Positions 17,796 to 25,384 of a stretch of 64,000 bases of DNA are shown here, one piece after another. The notes below the pieces were generated by a model. That model was given only the letters and a program-made list of their open reading frames with translations, was not told the DNA's origin and did no database searches. Numbering within the stretch: the stretch's first letter is position 1; each line of letters starts with the position of its first letter. The DNA is from Ktedonobacteria bacterium brp13 (GTDB taxonomy: Bacteria > Chloroflexota > Ktedonobacteria > Ktedonobacterales > Ktedonobacteraceae), in contig AP024096.1 in the NCBI GenBank assembly GCA_015099395.1, positions 4,960,001-5,024,000 of the forward strand, in the 5' to 3' direction. Both the position numbers and the translations under genes were made by a program.

Positions 17796-18429
17796 ACTCC
17801 TACGATATTTCCGCCAAGCTGTACTAGTTGGATCGCCGCCGTTCCAACACCACTTCCAGCCGCATGCACCAGCAGACGTTCACCCATCTGAAGACCACCT
17901 TGCGTAAAGAGAGCGTCGTGCGCAGTGAGAAATACTTCGGGCACCGCCGCCGCCTGCACAAAGTCCAGGTTCTCCGGTATCTCGATCAGCATCCCCTCGT
18001 GCACTATGACATATTCAGCCTGAGCGCCACCACCAACGATTCCCATCACACGCTGTCCAGGCTTCCAGCTCCGTACCAGGGGTCCAATAGCTTCAATTTC
18101 ACCCGCAAACTCCATACCGGGAATATCGGCAGGTACGTTGGGAGGCGCAGGATAAAAACCCATTCGCTGTGCAAGGTCAGCTCGATTAATACCGGCCGCA
18201 CGCACTCGTACCCGCACCCACTCTCCAAAAACCTCAGGCGTCTCTACAGTCTGCATAGCCAGCACTTCTGGACCACCGGGTTGCGTTATGACCACAGCTC
18301 GCATTGCTATAACTCCCTTTCTCACTACGAGATAAACTTATGCGTTGACAAACAGCGACAATGCATCGACGAAGAGTATCTCTGATTTCATCGTTCTCCA
18401 TTACGATATCGCGTCTCGGTAGTATATAG

Positions 18430-19227
18430 CAAGGATCACATTGTGCTCACAAAATACTCATTATCTCAGCCGATGTCGAAAGCCAAAGCAAGCAGACGGT
18501 CGAAAAAGAGCCAGAGGAACAAGAAGAAAAGAAACAGAAGAGTGAACTAGCCGTGGCTTCCCGCCTCATCCAACATATCGACTGGAGAGGCAGAGTCCTG
18601 ACCGGAGATGCCTTGTATTGTCAGCGATGTTTCTGCTCTGCACTTCATCATGCAGGAGGAGATTATCTGTTTCTGGTGAAGGGAAATCAGCCTCAACTGT
18701 TGGAAGATCTGCGCTTGCTGTTTGCTCCGCTTGAACCGGTCAAACGCGCTGGTAAAGGGATCTTGCGATTACCTGAGCAACAGGGTCAAACGACGGAGAA
18801 GGCGCATGGACGTTTGGAGACGCGCAGTATTCGGGTGTCTTCAGAACTCAAAGGCTACTCCGATTGGCCTGGTTTAGAGCAAGTCTTTGAGATCCGTCGA
18901 TGCTGGCAATCCAAGGGTGTTTGGAAAGAGGCGGTACGCTATGGGGTCACAAGCTTGCCAGCTACCATTGCTATCCCTGAGTGCTTGCTCAAGCTGAAAC
19001 AAGGACATTGGATCATTGAAAACGGCTTACACTATGTAAAAGATGTGATCATGGGCGAGGACAAAAGCACGGTCCATGCTGACAATGGACCCACAATCAT
19101 GGCGGCATTACGCAATACAGCGCTCAGTTTGCTCCGTCACGCTGGATATTCCACTATTGCTGCTCGGATGCGCTACAATAGCACCCATCCTCAAGCGGCT
19201 TTGGAGATTTTGTCGCTTTCTTTATGA
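18430..19227 (+). pseudogene. Truncated ISAs1-type (IS4-like) transposase remnant
   Basis: The frame is open from 18430 after a TAG; the first usable start is GTG 18553 (224 residues). Family marks: VLTGDALYCQRCF, GGDYLFLVKGNQPQL, EKAHGRLETRSI, HWIIENGLHYVKDV, then GEDKSTVHADNGPTIMAALRN. The N-terminal DNA-binding part and first catalytic Asp region are missing, so the element is dead. Upstream codons 18433-18550 read as a charged linker (VEKEPEEQEEKKQK). A hairpin follows the stop. No inverted ends were found. Confidence 0.85.
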
Positions 19228-19235
19228 GAACGCAT

Positions 19236-19263
19236 AAGCTTTACCCCAATAAGGGTAAAGCTT
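19236..19263. terminator. Perfect 11-bp hairpin after the transposase remnant
   Basis: AAGCTTTACCC/GGGTAAAGCTT with a 6-base loop, 8 bp after the stop at 19227. No T-run, so it is a weak terminator or a transposon-end structure. Confidence 0.45.
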
Positions 19264-19375
19264 GACAAAAGAAGTATTTCCGTGCTTACAAGCCTTTATC
19301 CTATAAGTTTATTCTACCCCTAGAAAGCTTGTAAATTCATCCAGGCAGGCTTCCCGCTTCCCGACCCGAGAGCTT

Positions 19376-19969
19376 TTATTCACTATCACTGCTGTCACGT
19401 TCATCAGGCGGAACATTCATTTCTCGTGTTATTTGATTATGCGCATCTTGCAGTTCAGGGGGAATGCCCTTCTGTTCAAAGTCTCGCCCGGCCTTCATGA
19501 CATCTGGCAACCGGGCCCAGTATCCACCCTTGGGAAGCTTGGGAAGCTTAGAACTGGACCACAGCACCCCTTCGTCTGCTTCTTCATTGTTACGGGAAAT
19601 CTTCTCTGCGAACCGTTTCTGTTGCCCTGCGTACGCACCTGTCCACGGCGTTCCTGGTTCTCGGCTAGGGATCCCCTTCACCTCGATGCCGTCCAATTCC
19701 TGCTGACCATACGCCTCTGCCACTTGGTTATATTTAGCTCTCGCCACGCGTACCTCCTTTGCCAGCCTGGTTCCCTTCATGCGAACGCTCTCCCCCGTCT
19801 CCGGATCTATCTTATCCAGTTGATTCGCCTTCTTCGCCCTTATGGCCAAGCTCTCCCCCGTCTTCGGATACAATCCTTTTATGAAAGAGTCCGGAGAATC
19901 CAATGAAGAGTCCGGTACAGGCAGAATCTCTCTGAATTTACCTTGGCCGATTTTCGGTCTATCTGGCAT
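19376..19969 (-). CDS. Hypothetical protein, 197 residues, no known family
   Basis: ATG 19969 with an excellent AAGGAGTGACAT ribosome site, so probably translated. Soluble, charged, no signal peptide. It has two short repeats of the form (Y/I)(D)P(K/E)TGES(L/V) near residues 34 and 56, a basic helix, and a Pro/Lys/Trp-rich centre (GTPWTGAYAGQQ, KGGYWARLPDVMKAG). Residues 120-160 could be a DNA- or nucleic-acid-associated module, but I do not recognise it. It sits alone in a zone of transposon debris, possibly horizontally acquired cargo. Confidence 0.65.
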   Translation of the reverse strand: MPDRPKIGQGKFREILPVPDSSLDSPDSFIKGLYPKTGESLAIRAKKANQLDKIDPETGESVRMKGTRLAKEVRVARAKYNQVAEAYGQQELDGIEVKGIPSREPGTPWTGAYAGQQKRFAEKISRNNEEADEGVLWSSSKLPKLPKGGYWARLPDVMKAGRDFEQKGIPPELQDAHNQITREMNVPPDERDSSDSE

Positions 19970-20249
19970 ATGTCACTCCTTGTTGGTCGTGGGTTTCCCC
20001 GTTTTCTCGTCTTCTAGATTGATCATGAGTGTAGCACCCAATGGCAGACACTTCAAGAGAGAAAGAGGTCCTCTTTGGGGTCACTACGTTTCCATTCTGG
20101 GAAGCAATCCTTGCCATATCCTACTTACTGTGACTCATGGCAATTAATGGCCGCCAAAAACGGCATATCTTGGCCGTCAAGCTGAACAATTTAAGCTCAA
20201 TCGCTCACTTCAAAATGAGTTCCGTTACAGCATTTAGCTGGCGATTTTA

Positions 20250-20384
20250 TGAATCTTACGCAAGTTTGCTGATAGTGGAAAGAAACACTTCCATTGGAAA
20301 CGTGTCAATGTGCTCCGCAAGCCAAACGGCTTTTTCGACCGTATCTGATCCGTTTCTTGAATCAGCAAACTTGCGTAAGATTCA
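20250..20384. mobile_element. MITE-like 135-bp element with perfect 23-bp inverted ends
   Basis: The outer arms, 20250-20272 and 20362-20384, are perfect reverse complements over 23 bp (key core CTTACGCAAGTTTGCTGA). The 89-bp interior has no gene. This is the shape of a miniature inverted-repeat element or the ends of a collapsed IS. The left flank ATTTTA and right flank ATTTAT are similar but not a clean duplication. The rest of 19970-20948 (nearly 1 kb) shows no gene I can support. Confidence 0.55.
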
Positions 20385-20554
20385 ATTTATGGTGATTCTG
20401 ACAGAGGCAGAAAGAGCAAATGAAATGGCAGATCGAGAGCCTCTGTCGAACCTTCAGCCCGTTTTTTCGTGTGGCCTGTCGGTGTTTTTTTGACGAAAAG
20501 ATACGACGTACCATATAACTAGCAATTTTGTGCTCAGAAACTGGAAAACTTACT

Positions 20555-20597
20555 ATTGGAGCAGATCGCTTTAAGCGGCCTCCAGAGATGCTCCAAT
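20555..20597. repeat. 9-bp inverted repeat
   Basis: ATTGGAGCA (20555-20563) and TGCTCCAAT (20589-20597) flank a GC-richer 25-base loop. Possible hairpin or regulator site; nothing else links it to a gene. Confidence 0.3.
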
Positions 20598-20948
20598 GGT
20601 CTAACTTCTCCTATTGAGGTTAAACTAGGATCGCTGCAAAAATCTATCACTAGCCATTTTTGAGCTTGTTTCAAAAAGAGATTACACGCTCAAAATGCGA
20701 CCAGTGGCTCCCCTTGCCACTGGAGAAGAGATGTCCGCGTAACACGAGATATGAGAGAGAAGCTGGGAGATAATTTTACCGTTTTTGCCTGTTTTATCCG
20801 TATTATATTACACGTATCTCGGTATATGGTCTCCAACACACCGATTATTCATGTCATCATATTATGAATACAATGCTATAAATTCTTGCATTTATGATAT
20901 CACATGTTTTATAATGTTATGTCGTTCATAATTTTCATGGAGGAATAA

Positions 20949-21302
20949 ATGCTACTCAATCCGATAGCAGTTGAAAAATTGAAAGACGTCACAAGACGCT
21001 ATCATTGGACAATGATAACGCATAGTCAAAGAAATGAGTTAGCACGAATGTTTATTGAAGAAGCAGGAAGACTCCAAGATCAAAAAGCGGAAAGTTCCAT
21101 AAAACATGTTGTTGAAGTCTATAGCAAAGGAGAGATTACCCATGAACGATACATTGAACTCATCGAACAGATGAGTAAAGAAGAAGAAACACGAGGAGCA
21201 TCTTACGGAGGAGCATACGCACGTAATAGAGTCTTTGACTTTGCTCAAAAAGCGCTTGATAGAGCAAAACATAAACAATGTTGTACAGCAGCATATTGCT
21301 AA
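20949..21302 (+). CDS. Helical protein, 5' part of a probably frameshifted gene
   Basis: 117 residues, ATG 20949 with GGAGG 5 bases away. Helical and charged; residues ~48-75 (IKHVVEVYSKGEITHERYIE-type) recall the short SHOCT helix pair (..LK.LYD.G.ITEEEFE..K). From ~95 the sequence DFAQKALDRAKHK looks like coiled coil, then ends abruptly in QCCTAAYC. The +1 frame beginning at 21235 continues as coiled coil, so the real protein is probably the joined product. The start and SHOCT-like part are seen; the family call is a guess. Confidence 0.65.
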   Translation: MLLNPIAVEKLKDVTRRYHWTMITHSQRNELARMFIEEAGRLQDQKAESSIKHVVEVYSKGEITHERYIELIEQMSKEEETRGASYGGAYARNRVFDFAQKALDRAKHKQCCTAAYC

Positions 21303-21849
21303 TATTGAATCTATTGCGCAACAGCATGATACGGAGATCAGGGATATCACGCAAAAACAAAAGGAAGATCTCATTCACAACCAGGAAAACATCATTGAGC
21401 AGACAAAGACTGAGATTGACCAGATTATTTTGGTGAAACTTCAAGCCGAGAAGGATAGAATGGAAAGAGTGATACGTGAACAGGAAATTATTCGTCCGGC
21501 TAGGGAGGCGGCAAGCACTGCGATAGAACATATTGCTGTACTCAAACAGAAGGCTCGAAACCACAAGCAATTAAAAAATGGGCTTGTGGGGGGATTTGGT
21601 GTTGTTGCATTTGTCGCTCTGGTCATAAGTCTTATTCTTCTTCCACTTCAGCAATGGGTAATCATCATGGCATTGGCAGCGCTAGCCTTGATATTTAATA
21701 CTGCACTCTTCTGGAGAAGTAACATTACAGAAGACAAAATTGTAGAAGGCAAACGGCAGATTGCCTTTTTCCAGACAAAGAGCGGTGAGTACGCTCCACT
21801 TAACGAAGAAGAACGATGCGCATTGCTTGTCCAAAAAATATTAAAATAA
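21235..21849 (+). CDS. Coiled-coil protein with two membrane helices, 3' part of the frameshifted gene
   Basis: 204 residues from TTG 21235, overlapping the previous frame by 68 bases, in +1 phase, with no ribosome site. Residues ~8-120 are a long Glu/Gln/Ile coiled coil, then two helices (~118-139, ~145-164: GGFGVVAFVALVISLIL, WVIIMALAALALIFNTAL) and a short polar tail ending in LLVQKILK. It resembles a membrane anchor with a cytoplasmic stalk. If joined to the upstream frame it would be one ~300-residue membrane protein. Cause of the shift: an indel or programmed slip in the CAAAAAG region (21244-21250). Confidence 0.6.
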   Translation: MTLLKKRLIEQNINNVVQQHIANIESIAQQHDTEIRDITQKQKEDLIHNQENIIEQTKTEIDQIILVKLQAEKDRMERVIREQEIIRPAREAASTAIEHIAVLKQKARNHKQLKNGLVGGFGVVAFVALVISLILLPLQQWVIIMALAALALIFNTALFWRSNITEDKIVEGKRQIAFFQTKSGEYAPLNEEERCALLVQKILK

Positions 21850-21945
21850 TCCTCCGCCCCGATGCCACCTCAAGGATTAAAATAGCGCCGTTATGGATAC
21901 TATCGGCACTATGATAGATTTTTACAGTGATCCTAGTCATACCTC

Positions 21946-22092
21946 TCAGCTTAGAACCAGACTCACTACAAATACAAGCAAGGCCACAAAGACACAGATG
22001 GTACCAATTACATTCAGTTGCGTTATAGCTATCGTACGCAATGCCAGACCACCCAGTGCCGCGAAACAGCCAGCCACGACACGAGTCAGCAT
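21946..22092 (-). CDS. Possible 48-residue membrane protein
   Basis: ATG 22092 to TGA, 48 residues: MLTRVVAGCFAALGGLALR, then a second hydrophobic helix (ICVFVALLVFVVSLVLS). Two membrane helices with no polar tail. I find no ribosome site before the ATG; the frame runs open upstream to ~22150 without another ATG. The hydrophobicity and use of common codons favour a real small gene, but chance cannot be excluded. Confidence 0.35.
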   Translation of the reverse strand: MLTRVVAGCFAALGGLALRTIAITQLNVIGTICVFVALLVFVVSLVLS

Positions 22093-22171
22093 GAGTAGAG
22101 GAAATGTTGGCGCGTTGTAATAAGAAATGTTACAGCTGCGCGCAAAAAAAAGGGCTTTAACAGATTACCTC

Positions 22172-22206
22172 CATGATTCTCTTCTCAAAGAAAGAAGAGA
22201 ACCATG
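22172..22206 (-). terminator. Terminator downstream of the YceI gene
   Basis: CATG-x-TTCTCTTCT/AGAAGAGAA-x-CATG: a 14-position stem with one mismatch. On the reverse strand an 8-T run follows 20 bases later. It lies 18 bp after the stop of the YceI gene. Confidence 0.6.
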
Positions 22207-22223
22207 GAAAAGAAAACGAAGGA

Positions 22224-22745
22224 CTAGTTCTGTAAGGTCGCCTCAAACTCGAGGATGATTTTAACCTCGTCACTTACGATAGCACCACCGGTCTCCAGCA
22301 CACCGCCCCAACCCAGACCAAAATCTTTGCGGTTGATCTTTGCCTGAGCGTCGAAACCAGCACGCTGCAAGCCGTATGGATCTTTGATTACGCCCGAGTA
22401 CTCAACAGTAAATGTGACCGGTTTTGTAACACCATGCATGGTCAGGTCGCCAGTTACCTTGTAGTTGTCGCCATCTTTCGCAACACTGGTGCTCTTAAAC
22501 GTTACTTTCGGGAACTTCTCAGCATCAAAGAAATCAGCCGAACGAAGATGGCCGTCACGGTTAGCATCGTTCGTACTAATGCTAGCGGTGTCAGCCTCAG
22601 CCTCGACCCATGAATTTGCAGGGTTAGCCTCGTCAATATTCAACGTACCACTAACTGTGCTGAACCGTCCACGTACGGTACTCACCATCATGTGACGTAC
22701 AGAAAAACCAATCTGAGAATGCGCTGCATCAATCTGCCAGGCCAT
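22224..22745 (-). CDS. yceI: YceI family lipocalin-like isoprenoid-binding protein
   Basis: 173 residues, normal length for the YceI fold (a beta-barrel that binds polyisoprenoid chains). Features: N-terminal DAAHSQIGFSVRHM, ANRDGHLRSADFFDAEKFP, GDLTMHGVTKPVTF, RKDFGLGW. No signal peptide, so it acts in the cytoplasm, unlike E. coli YceI. GGAGG lies 9 bases before ATG. Possible roles: storage or carriage of quinones or isoprenoid lipids, or stress. It has its own terminator and no operon partner. Confidence 0.92.
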   Translation of the reverse strand: MAWQIDAAHSQIGFSVRHMMVSTVRGRFSTVSGTLNIDEANPANSWVEAEADTASISTNDANRDGHLRSADFFDAEKFPKVTFKSTSVAKDGDNYKVTGDLTMHGVTKPVTFTVEYSGVIKDPYGLQRAGFDAQAKINRKDFGLGWGGVLETGGAIVSDEVKIILEFEATLQN

Positions 22746-22920
22746 AAAAATAAATCCTCCGTTTATATGTGTATCAATCTGTTAGCAACTTCACTAACGC
22801 TAGTGATAATATCACAACAAGCTATTAATTGTCAAGCTACTTACCAAATACAAGCGATAAAGAAAAAACAATCACAGTGGAGAGCAAAGAAGTGCAAGCA
22901 AGAAGAGGTGAACCAAAAAT

Positions 22921-22956
22921 GAGATGCCCCCGGTGATAACTCACCGGGGGCATCTC
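22921..22956 (-). terminator. Strong terminator after rpsU
   Basis: Perfect 16-bp stem GAGATGCCCCCGGTGA/TCACCGGGGGCATCTC with TAAC loop; on the reverse strand ATTTTTGG follows. It ends the zinc-ribbon/rpsU transcript. Confidence 0.9.
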
Positions 22957-23010
22957 ACGTCTTATACGGACGTTTTTACCGTGATCTTTAGCTGCTGTGC
23001 GTACTGATTA

Positions 23011-23196
23011 TTAGTAACGTGAGCGACGCTGTTTGCGACGTACGGCTTCTGCTTTCCGTTTACGGCGCGATTGTGGACTTTCGTAGTATCGACGGCGACG
23101 AGCCTCTGACAGAATACCTGCGTTTTGTACCTTACGGTTGAAGCGTTTCAGCGCAAATTCAAACGATTCACCGGGTTGAATAACAATCTCACTCAT
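23011..23196 (-). CDS. rpsU: 30S ribosomal protein S21
   Basis: 61 residues, a typical S21. It binds the 16S platform and aids translation initiation. Seen: EFALKRFNRKVQNAGILSEA, RRRRYYESPQSRRKRK and a basic C-terminal tail. It starts 6 bases after the stop of the zinc-ribbon gene, so they are one transcript; a strong terminator follows. Confident by length and the conserved helix pair. Confidence 0.97.
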   Translation of the reverse strand: MSEIVIQPGESFEFALKRFNRKVQNAGILSEARRRRYYESPQSRRKRKAEAVRRKQRRSRY

Positions 23197-23202
23197 GAGC
23201 GG

Positions 23203-23550
23203 TTACCAGCGCGCGTTGCGATCAGTACCACGGCTCGCTGAGCGAGGCTGATAACAATCGCTACAGTATACTGGACGGTCTTCGCGAGGCTGGAACGGCA
23301 CCTGAGCTTCGTTACCGCAGCTTGCGCAGGTTGCGGTATACATGCTACGCTGCTCACGGTAGCCAGAGCCACCACGTGAGCCACCGCGTGAACGATCACC
23401 CATGCTCTGCTTGCGAGCAGCACGGCATGATGGGCAGCGGGAGGGGCTGTTTGTCAGTCCACGGCTAGCAAAAAATTCCTGTTCGCCAGCTGTGAAAGTA
23501 AAAGGCTGGTTGCAATCACGGCAGGTCAACGTCTGATCAGTAAATGACAT
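23203..23550 (-). CDS. Zinc-ribbon protein with two CxxC pairs
   Basis: 115 residues. Residues 10-45: CRDCNQPFTFTAGEQEFFASRG ... CPSC, a zinc-ribbon (zf-trcl-type, here Cys-x2-Cys ... Cys-x2-Cys). Residues 75-100: CASCGNEAQVPFQP...VYCSDCY, a second CxxC-CxxC ribbon. The middle is Arg/Gly/Ser-rich and flexible. Such proteins are common beside ribosomal genes in Chloroflexota and Deltaproteobacteria; role unknown, perhaps nucleic-acid binding. Coupled to rpsU (6-bp gap), so linked to translation. Confidence 0.9.
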   Translation of the reverse strand: MSFTDQTLTCRDCNQPFTFTAGEQEFFASRGLTNSPSRCPSCRAARKQSMGDRSRGGSRGGSGYREQRSMYTATCASCGNEAQVPFQPREDRPVYCSDCYQPRSASRGTDRNARW

Positions 23551-23844
23551 AAATGCTTCTCAATTCCCGGGTTCTTGATAACCCACTTAGCTGTACTTCT
23601 ACGGTGCAATCGTCGCAACAGATAGGCTACTACGAGTCTTTACACACCCCAACTCAGAGATTGTAACACACCCTCCGGCTTATCGCCATAGGTAGAGAGC
23701 GCTCTTTGAGGTTTTCAACAAAAATATTATAGCATGGCATTTCAGCAAAGTAAAGAGACTTCTCGGCACTATGAAAAATTGGTTAATGACGTTCGCTTGT
23801 ATGCCCTATGGATAGTATAAACACAGGACGGGAATAGATGCTCA

Positions 23845-23853
23845 TGATATAAT
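23845..23853 (+). promoter_or_regulatory. Extended -10 promoter of murF
   Basis: TGATATAAT (TGN plus TATAAT) lies 40 bp before the murF start. There is no clear -35 at 17 bp, consistent with an extended -10 promoter. The spacer 23551-23892 holds no other feature I can support except the outward promoter for the zinc-ribbon gene. Confidence 0.5.
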
Positions 23854-23892
23854 CAGCACAAAATACAATTCAGTTGCAAAGGATACTATCGC

Positions 23893-25320
23893 ATGTTCAC
23901 CCTCGACGACATACTGCAAGGGAACGCGGGGAACGCTCGTGTAGTGAGTAGCTCCCCTCTCGATCCGCAGCTTGCCTTTCGTTCCGCTCACCACGATAGC
24001 CGCCAGATTGAACCAGGTGATCTGTTTGTTGCTATCAAAGGTGCCCGCGTTGATGGACATCGTTTTACCGCGACTGCCGCTCAAAATGGCGCGCTCGGCG
24101 TTCTCTGTAGCACAGAGATCCCTGATCTTCCATCTGCGTTTTTCCAGATCGTTGTGCCCGATGTCGTGGAGGCACTGCACGCTACGGCGCGCGCTCGTGT
24201 GCAGCGGCAACCCACGACAATATATATAGGCATTACAGGCAGCAATGGGAAGACCAGTACGAAAGAGGCTGTCGCTGCGGTCCTGGACCGTCTCGCGCCT
24301 ACGCTGAAAACGCTGGCCTCTTACAATACAGAGATTGGTTATCCTCTCACGCTCCTCCGTCTGGAACCCCAGCACCGCTTTGCGGTCCTTGAGATGGGTG
24401 CGCAATGGGTCGGTGAACTGGCCTGGCTCTGTACGATTGCCGCTCCTGACTGGTCAATCATTACCAATGTCGGTACCTCTCATCTTGAATATTTTGGCTC
24501 GCAGGAACGCATTGCTCTCGCCAAAAGCGAACTGGTGCAGGCGCTCAAACCCGAGGGCCTGGCTATTCTGAACTACGATGATCCTCGTGTACGCGCTATG
24601 CAAGAGAAGTCGCAGGCACCGATCTTATCGTATGGCACTGCGGAAGATGCCCTGGTGCGGGCAACCACTATCGCTGGCGATCCCTTACGTGGGCATAGCT
24701 TTACACTGCACTATCTGGACCAGCAGATTACGATACAGCTCCATATTCCTGGCGAACATGGCGTGACGATCGCGCTGGCTGCCGCCGCCGCTGGTATCGC
24801 TGCAGGCATGCCGCTGATAGAGATACGCGACGCTCTGGAGGGGCTTACAGCCTATAAGCGACGTGGCGAGATCAAATCTGGTCCTAATGGCAGTACCCTT
24901 ATCGATGATAGCTACAATGCAAACCGACAGTCGATCCTGGCTATCGCGCAAGCTATGCATACTACGCAGAGCGAATCCGATTGCCAGCGCTGGGCGATCC
25001 TGGGCGATATTCTGGAATTGGGTGACTATAGCCATGAGGAGCATCGGTTAACCGGGACCGCACTGGTACCACTCGTCGATCAGATTGTTGCAATCGGTGC
25101 TGAGGCTCGCTTCTATGTCGAGGGGGCAATCGCGGCTGGGATGCCAGCCGAGCGTGCGCACTATTTCGCCGCCAGTCTGGACGATACAGCCGCTCTGGAA
25201 GCTGCCAAACAGGCTGCCGCAACACTGCTCAAAGCACAGGTGAAGCAGCATGATCTGGTACTGCTCAAAGCATCGCTAGGAATAGGTATGGATACCCTCC
25301 TGCAGATGCTGCAAAGCTAG
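23893..25320 (+). CDS. murF: UDP-N-acetylmuramoyl-tripeptide--D-alanyl-D-alanine ligase MurF
   Basis: 475 residues. It adds D-Ala-D-Ala to UDP-MurNAc-tripeptide with ATP, the last cytoplasmic step of stem-peptide synthesis. Mur-ligase features: DSRQIEPGDLFVAIKG near residue 36, P-loop GSNGKTSTKE (~116-125), ATP-linked EMGAQWVGELAWL, ITNVGTSHLEYFG, and YKRRGEIKSGP with DDSYNAN. Length is normal. ddl, which makes its substrate, follows 64 bp downstream, so the two are co-expressed. AAAGGA lies upstream of ATG. Confidence 0.97.
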   Translation: MFTLDDILQGNAGNARVVSSSPLDPQLAFRSAHHDSRQIEPGDLFVAIKGARVDGHRFTATAAQNGALGVLCSTEIPDLPSAFFQIVVPDVVEALHATARARVQRQPTTIYIGITGSNGKTSTKEAVAAVLDRLAPTLKTLASYNTEIGYPLTLLRLEPQHRFAVLEMGAQWVGELAWLCTIAAPDWSIITNVGTSHLEYFGSQERIALAKSELVQALKPEGLAILNYDDPRVRAMQEKSQAPILSYGTAEDALVRATTIAGDPLRGHSFTLHYLDQQITIQLHIPGEHGVTIALAAAAAGIAAGMPLIEIRDALEGLTAYKRRGEIKSGPNGSTLIDDSYNANRQSILAIAQAMHTTQSESDCQRWAILGDILELGDYSHEEHRLTGTALVPLVDQIVAIGAEARFYVEGAIAAGMPAERAHYFAASLDDTAALEAAKQAAATLLKAQVKQHDLVLLKASLGIGMDTLLQMLQS

Positions 25321-25384
25321 CATTTCATGAGCTAAGGCTAGAGAGATTAAGACTAGAGAGATTCTGAAAGGAAGAAAGATACAG

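Larger units (their letters stand above)
16484..17821 (+). mobile_element. Complete IS630-like insertion sequence, 1338 bp
   Basis: Its ends are related inverted repeats: left CAGACTGGCGTAAATAGTG, right (reverse strand) CAGCTTGGCGGAAATATCG, agreeing at most of the first 16 positions. It is flanked by a duplicated TA at 16482-16483 and 17822-17823, the hallmark target of IS630/Tc1-mariner elements. It carries two overlapping frames for transposase. All parts look intact, so insertion may be recent. Confidence 0.92.
15981..18304 (-). pseudogene. Zinc-type quinone oxidoreductase gene split by an IS element
   Basis: N-terminal part 18304 to 17824, C-terminal part 16481 to 15981. The start MRAVVITQPGGPEVL at 18304 has AAAGGGAG 8 bases upstream. 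The N-part has the GroES-like fold (GINRADLAQRMG, PGMEFAGEIEAIG, AAAVPEVFLTAHDAL) up to the nucleotide-binding AGSGVGTAAIQLV. The C-part continues with LGHAVGATVYGTSRT, ILDFVGAPY, ending FGKLILRID. Removing the insertion and one TA gives an uninterrupted AAIQLVLGHAVGATVYGT, as in intact NADPH:quinone reductases (medium-chain dehydrogenases). So the host gene was intact until a single transposition event and is now inactive. Confidence 0.92.

Noticed and set aside
20250..20384. Complete IS element
   Set aside because: The interior is only 89 bp and has no transposase, so at most a MITE.
20137..20493. 118-codon forward frame
   Set aside because: It crosses the inverted-repeat element and has no ribosome site or domain.
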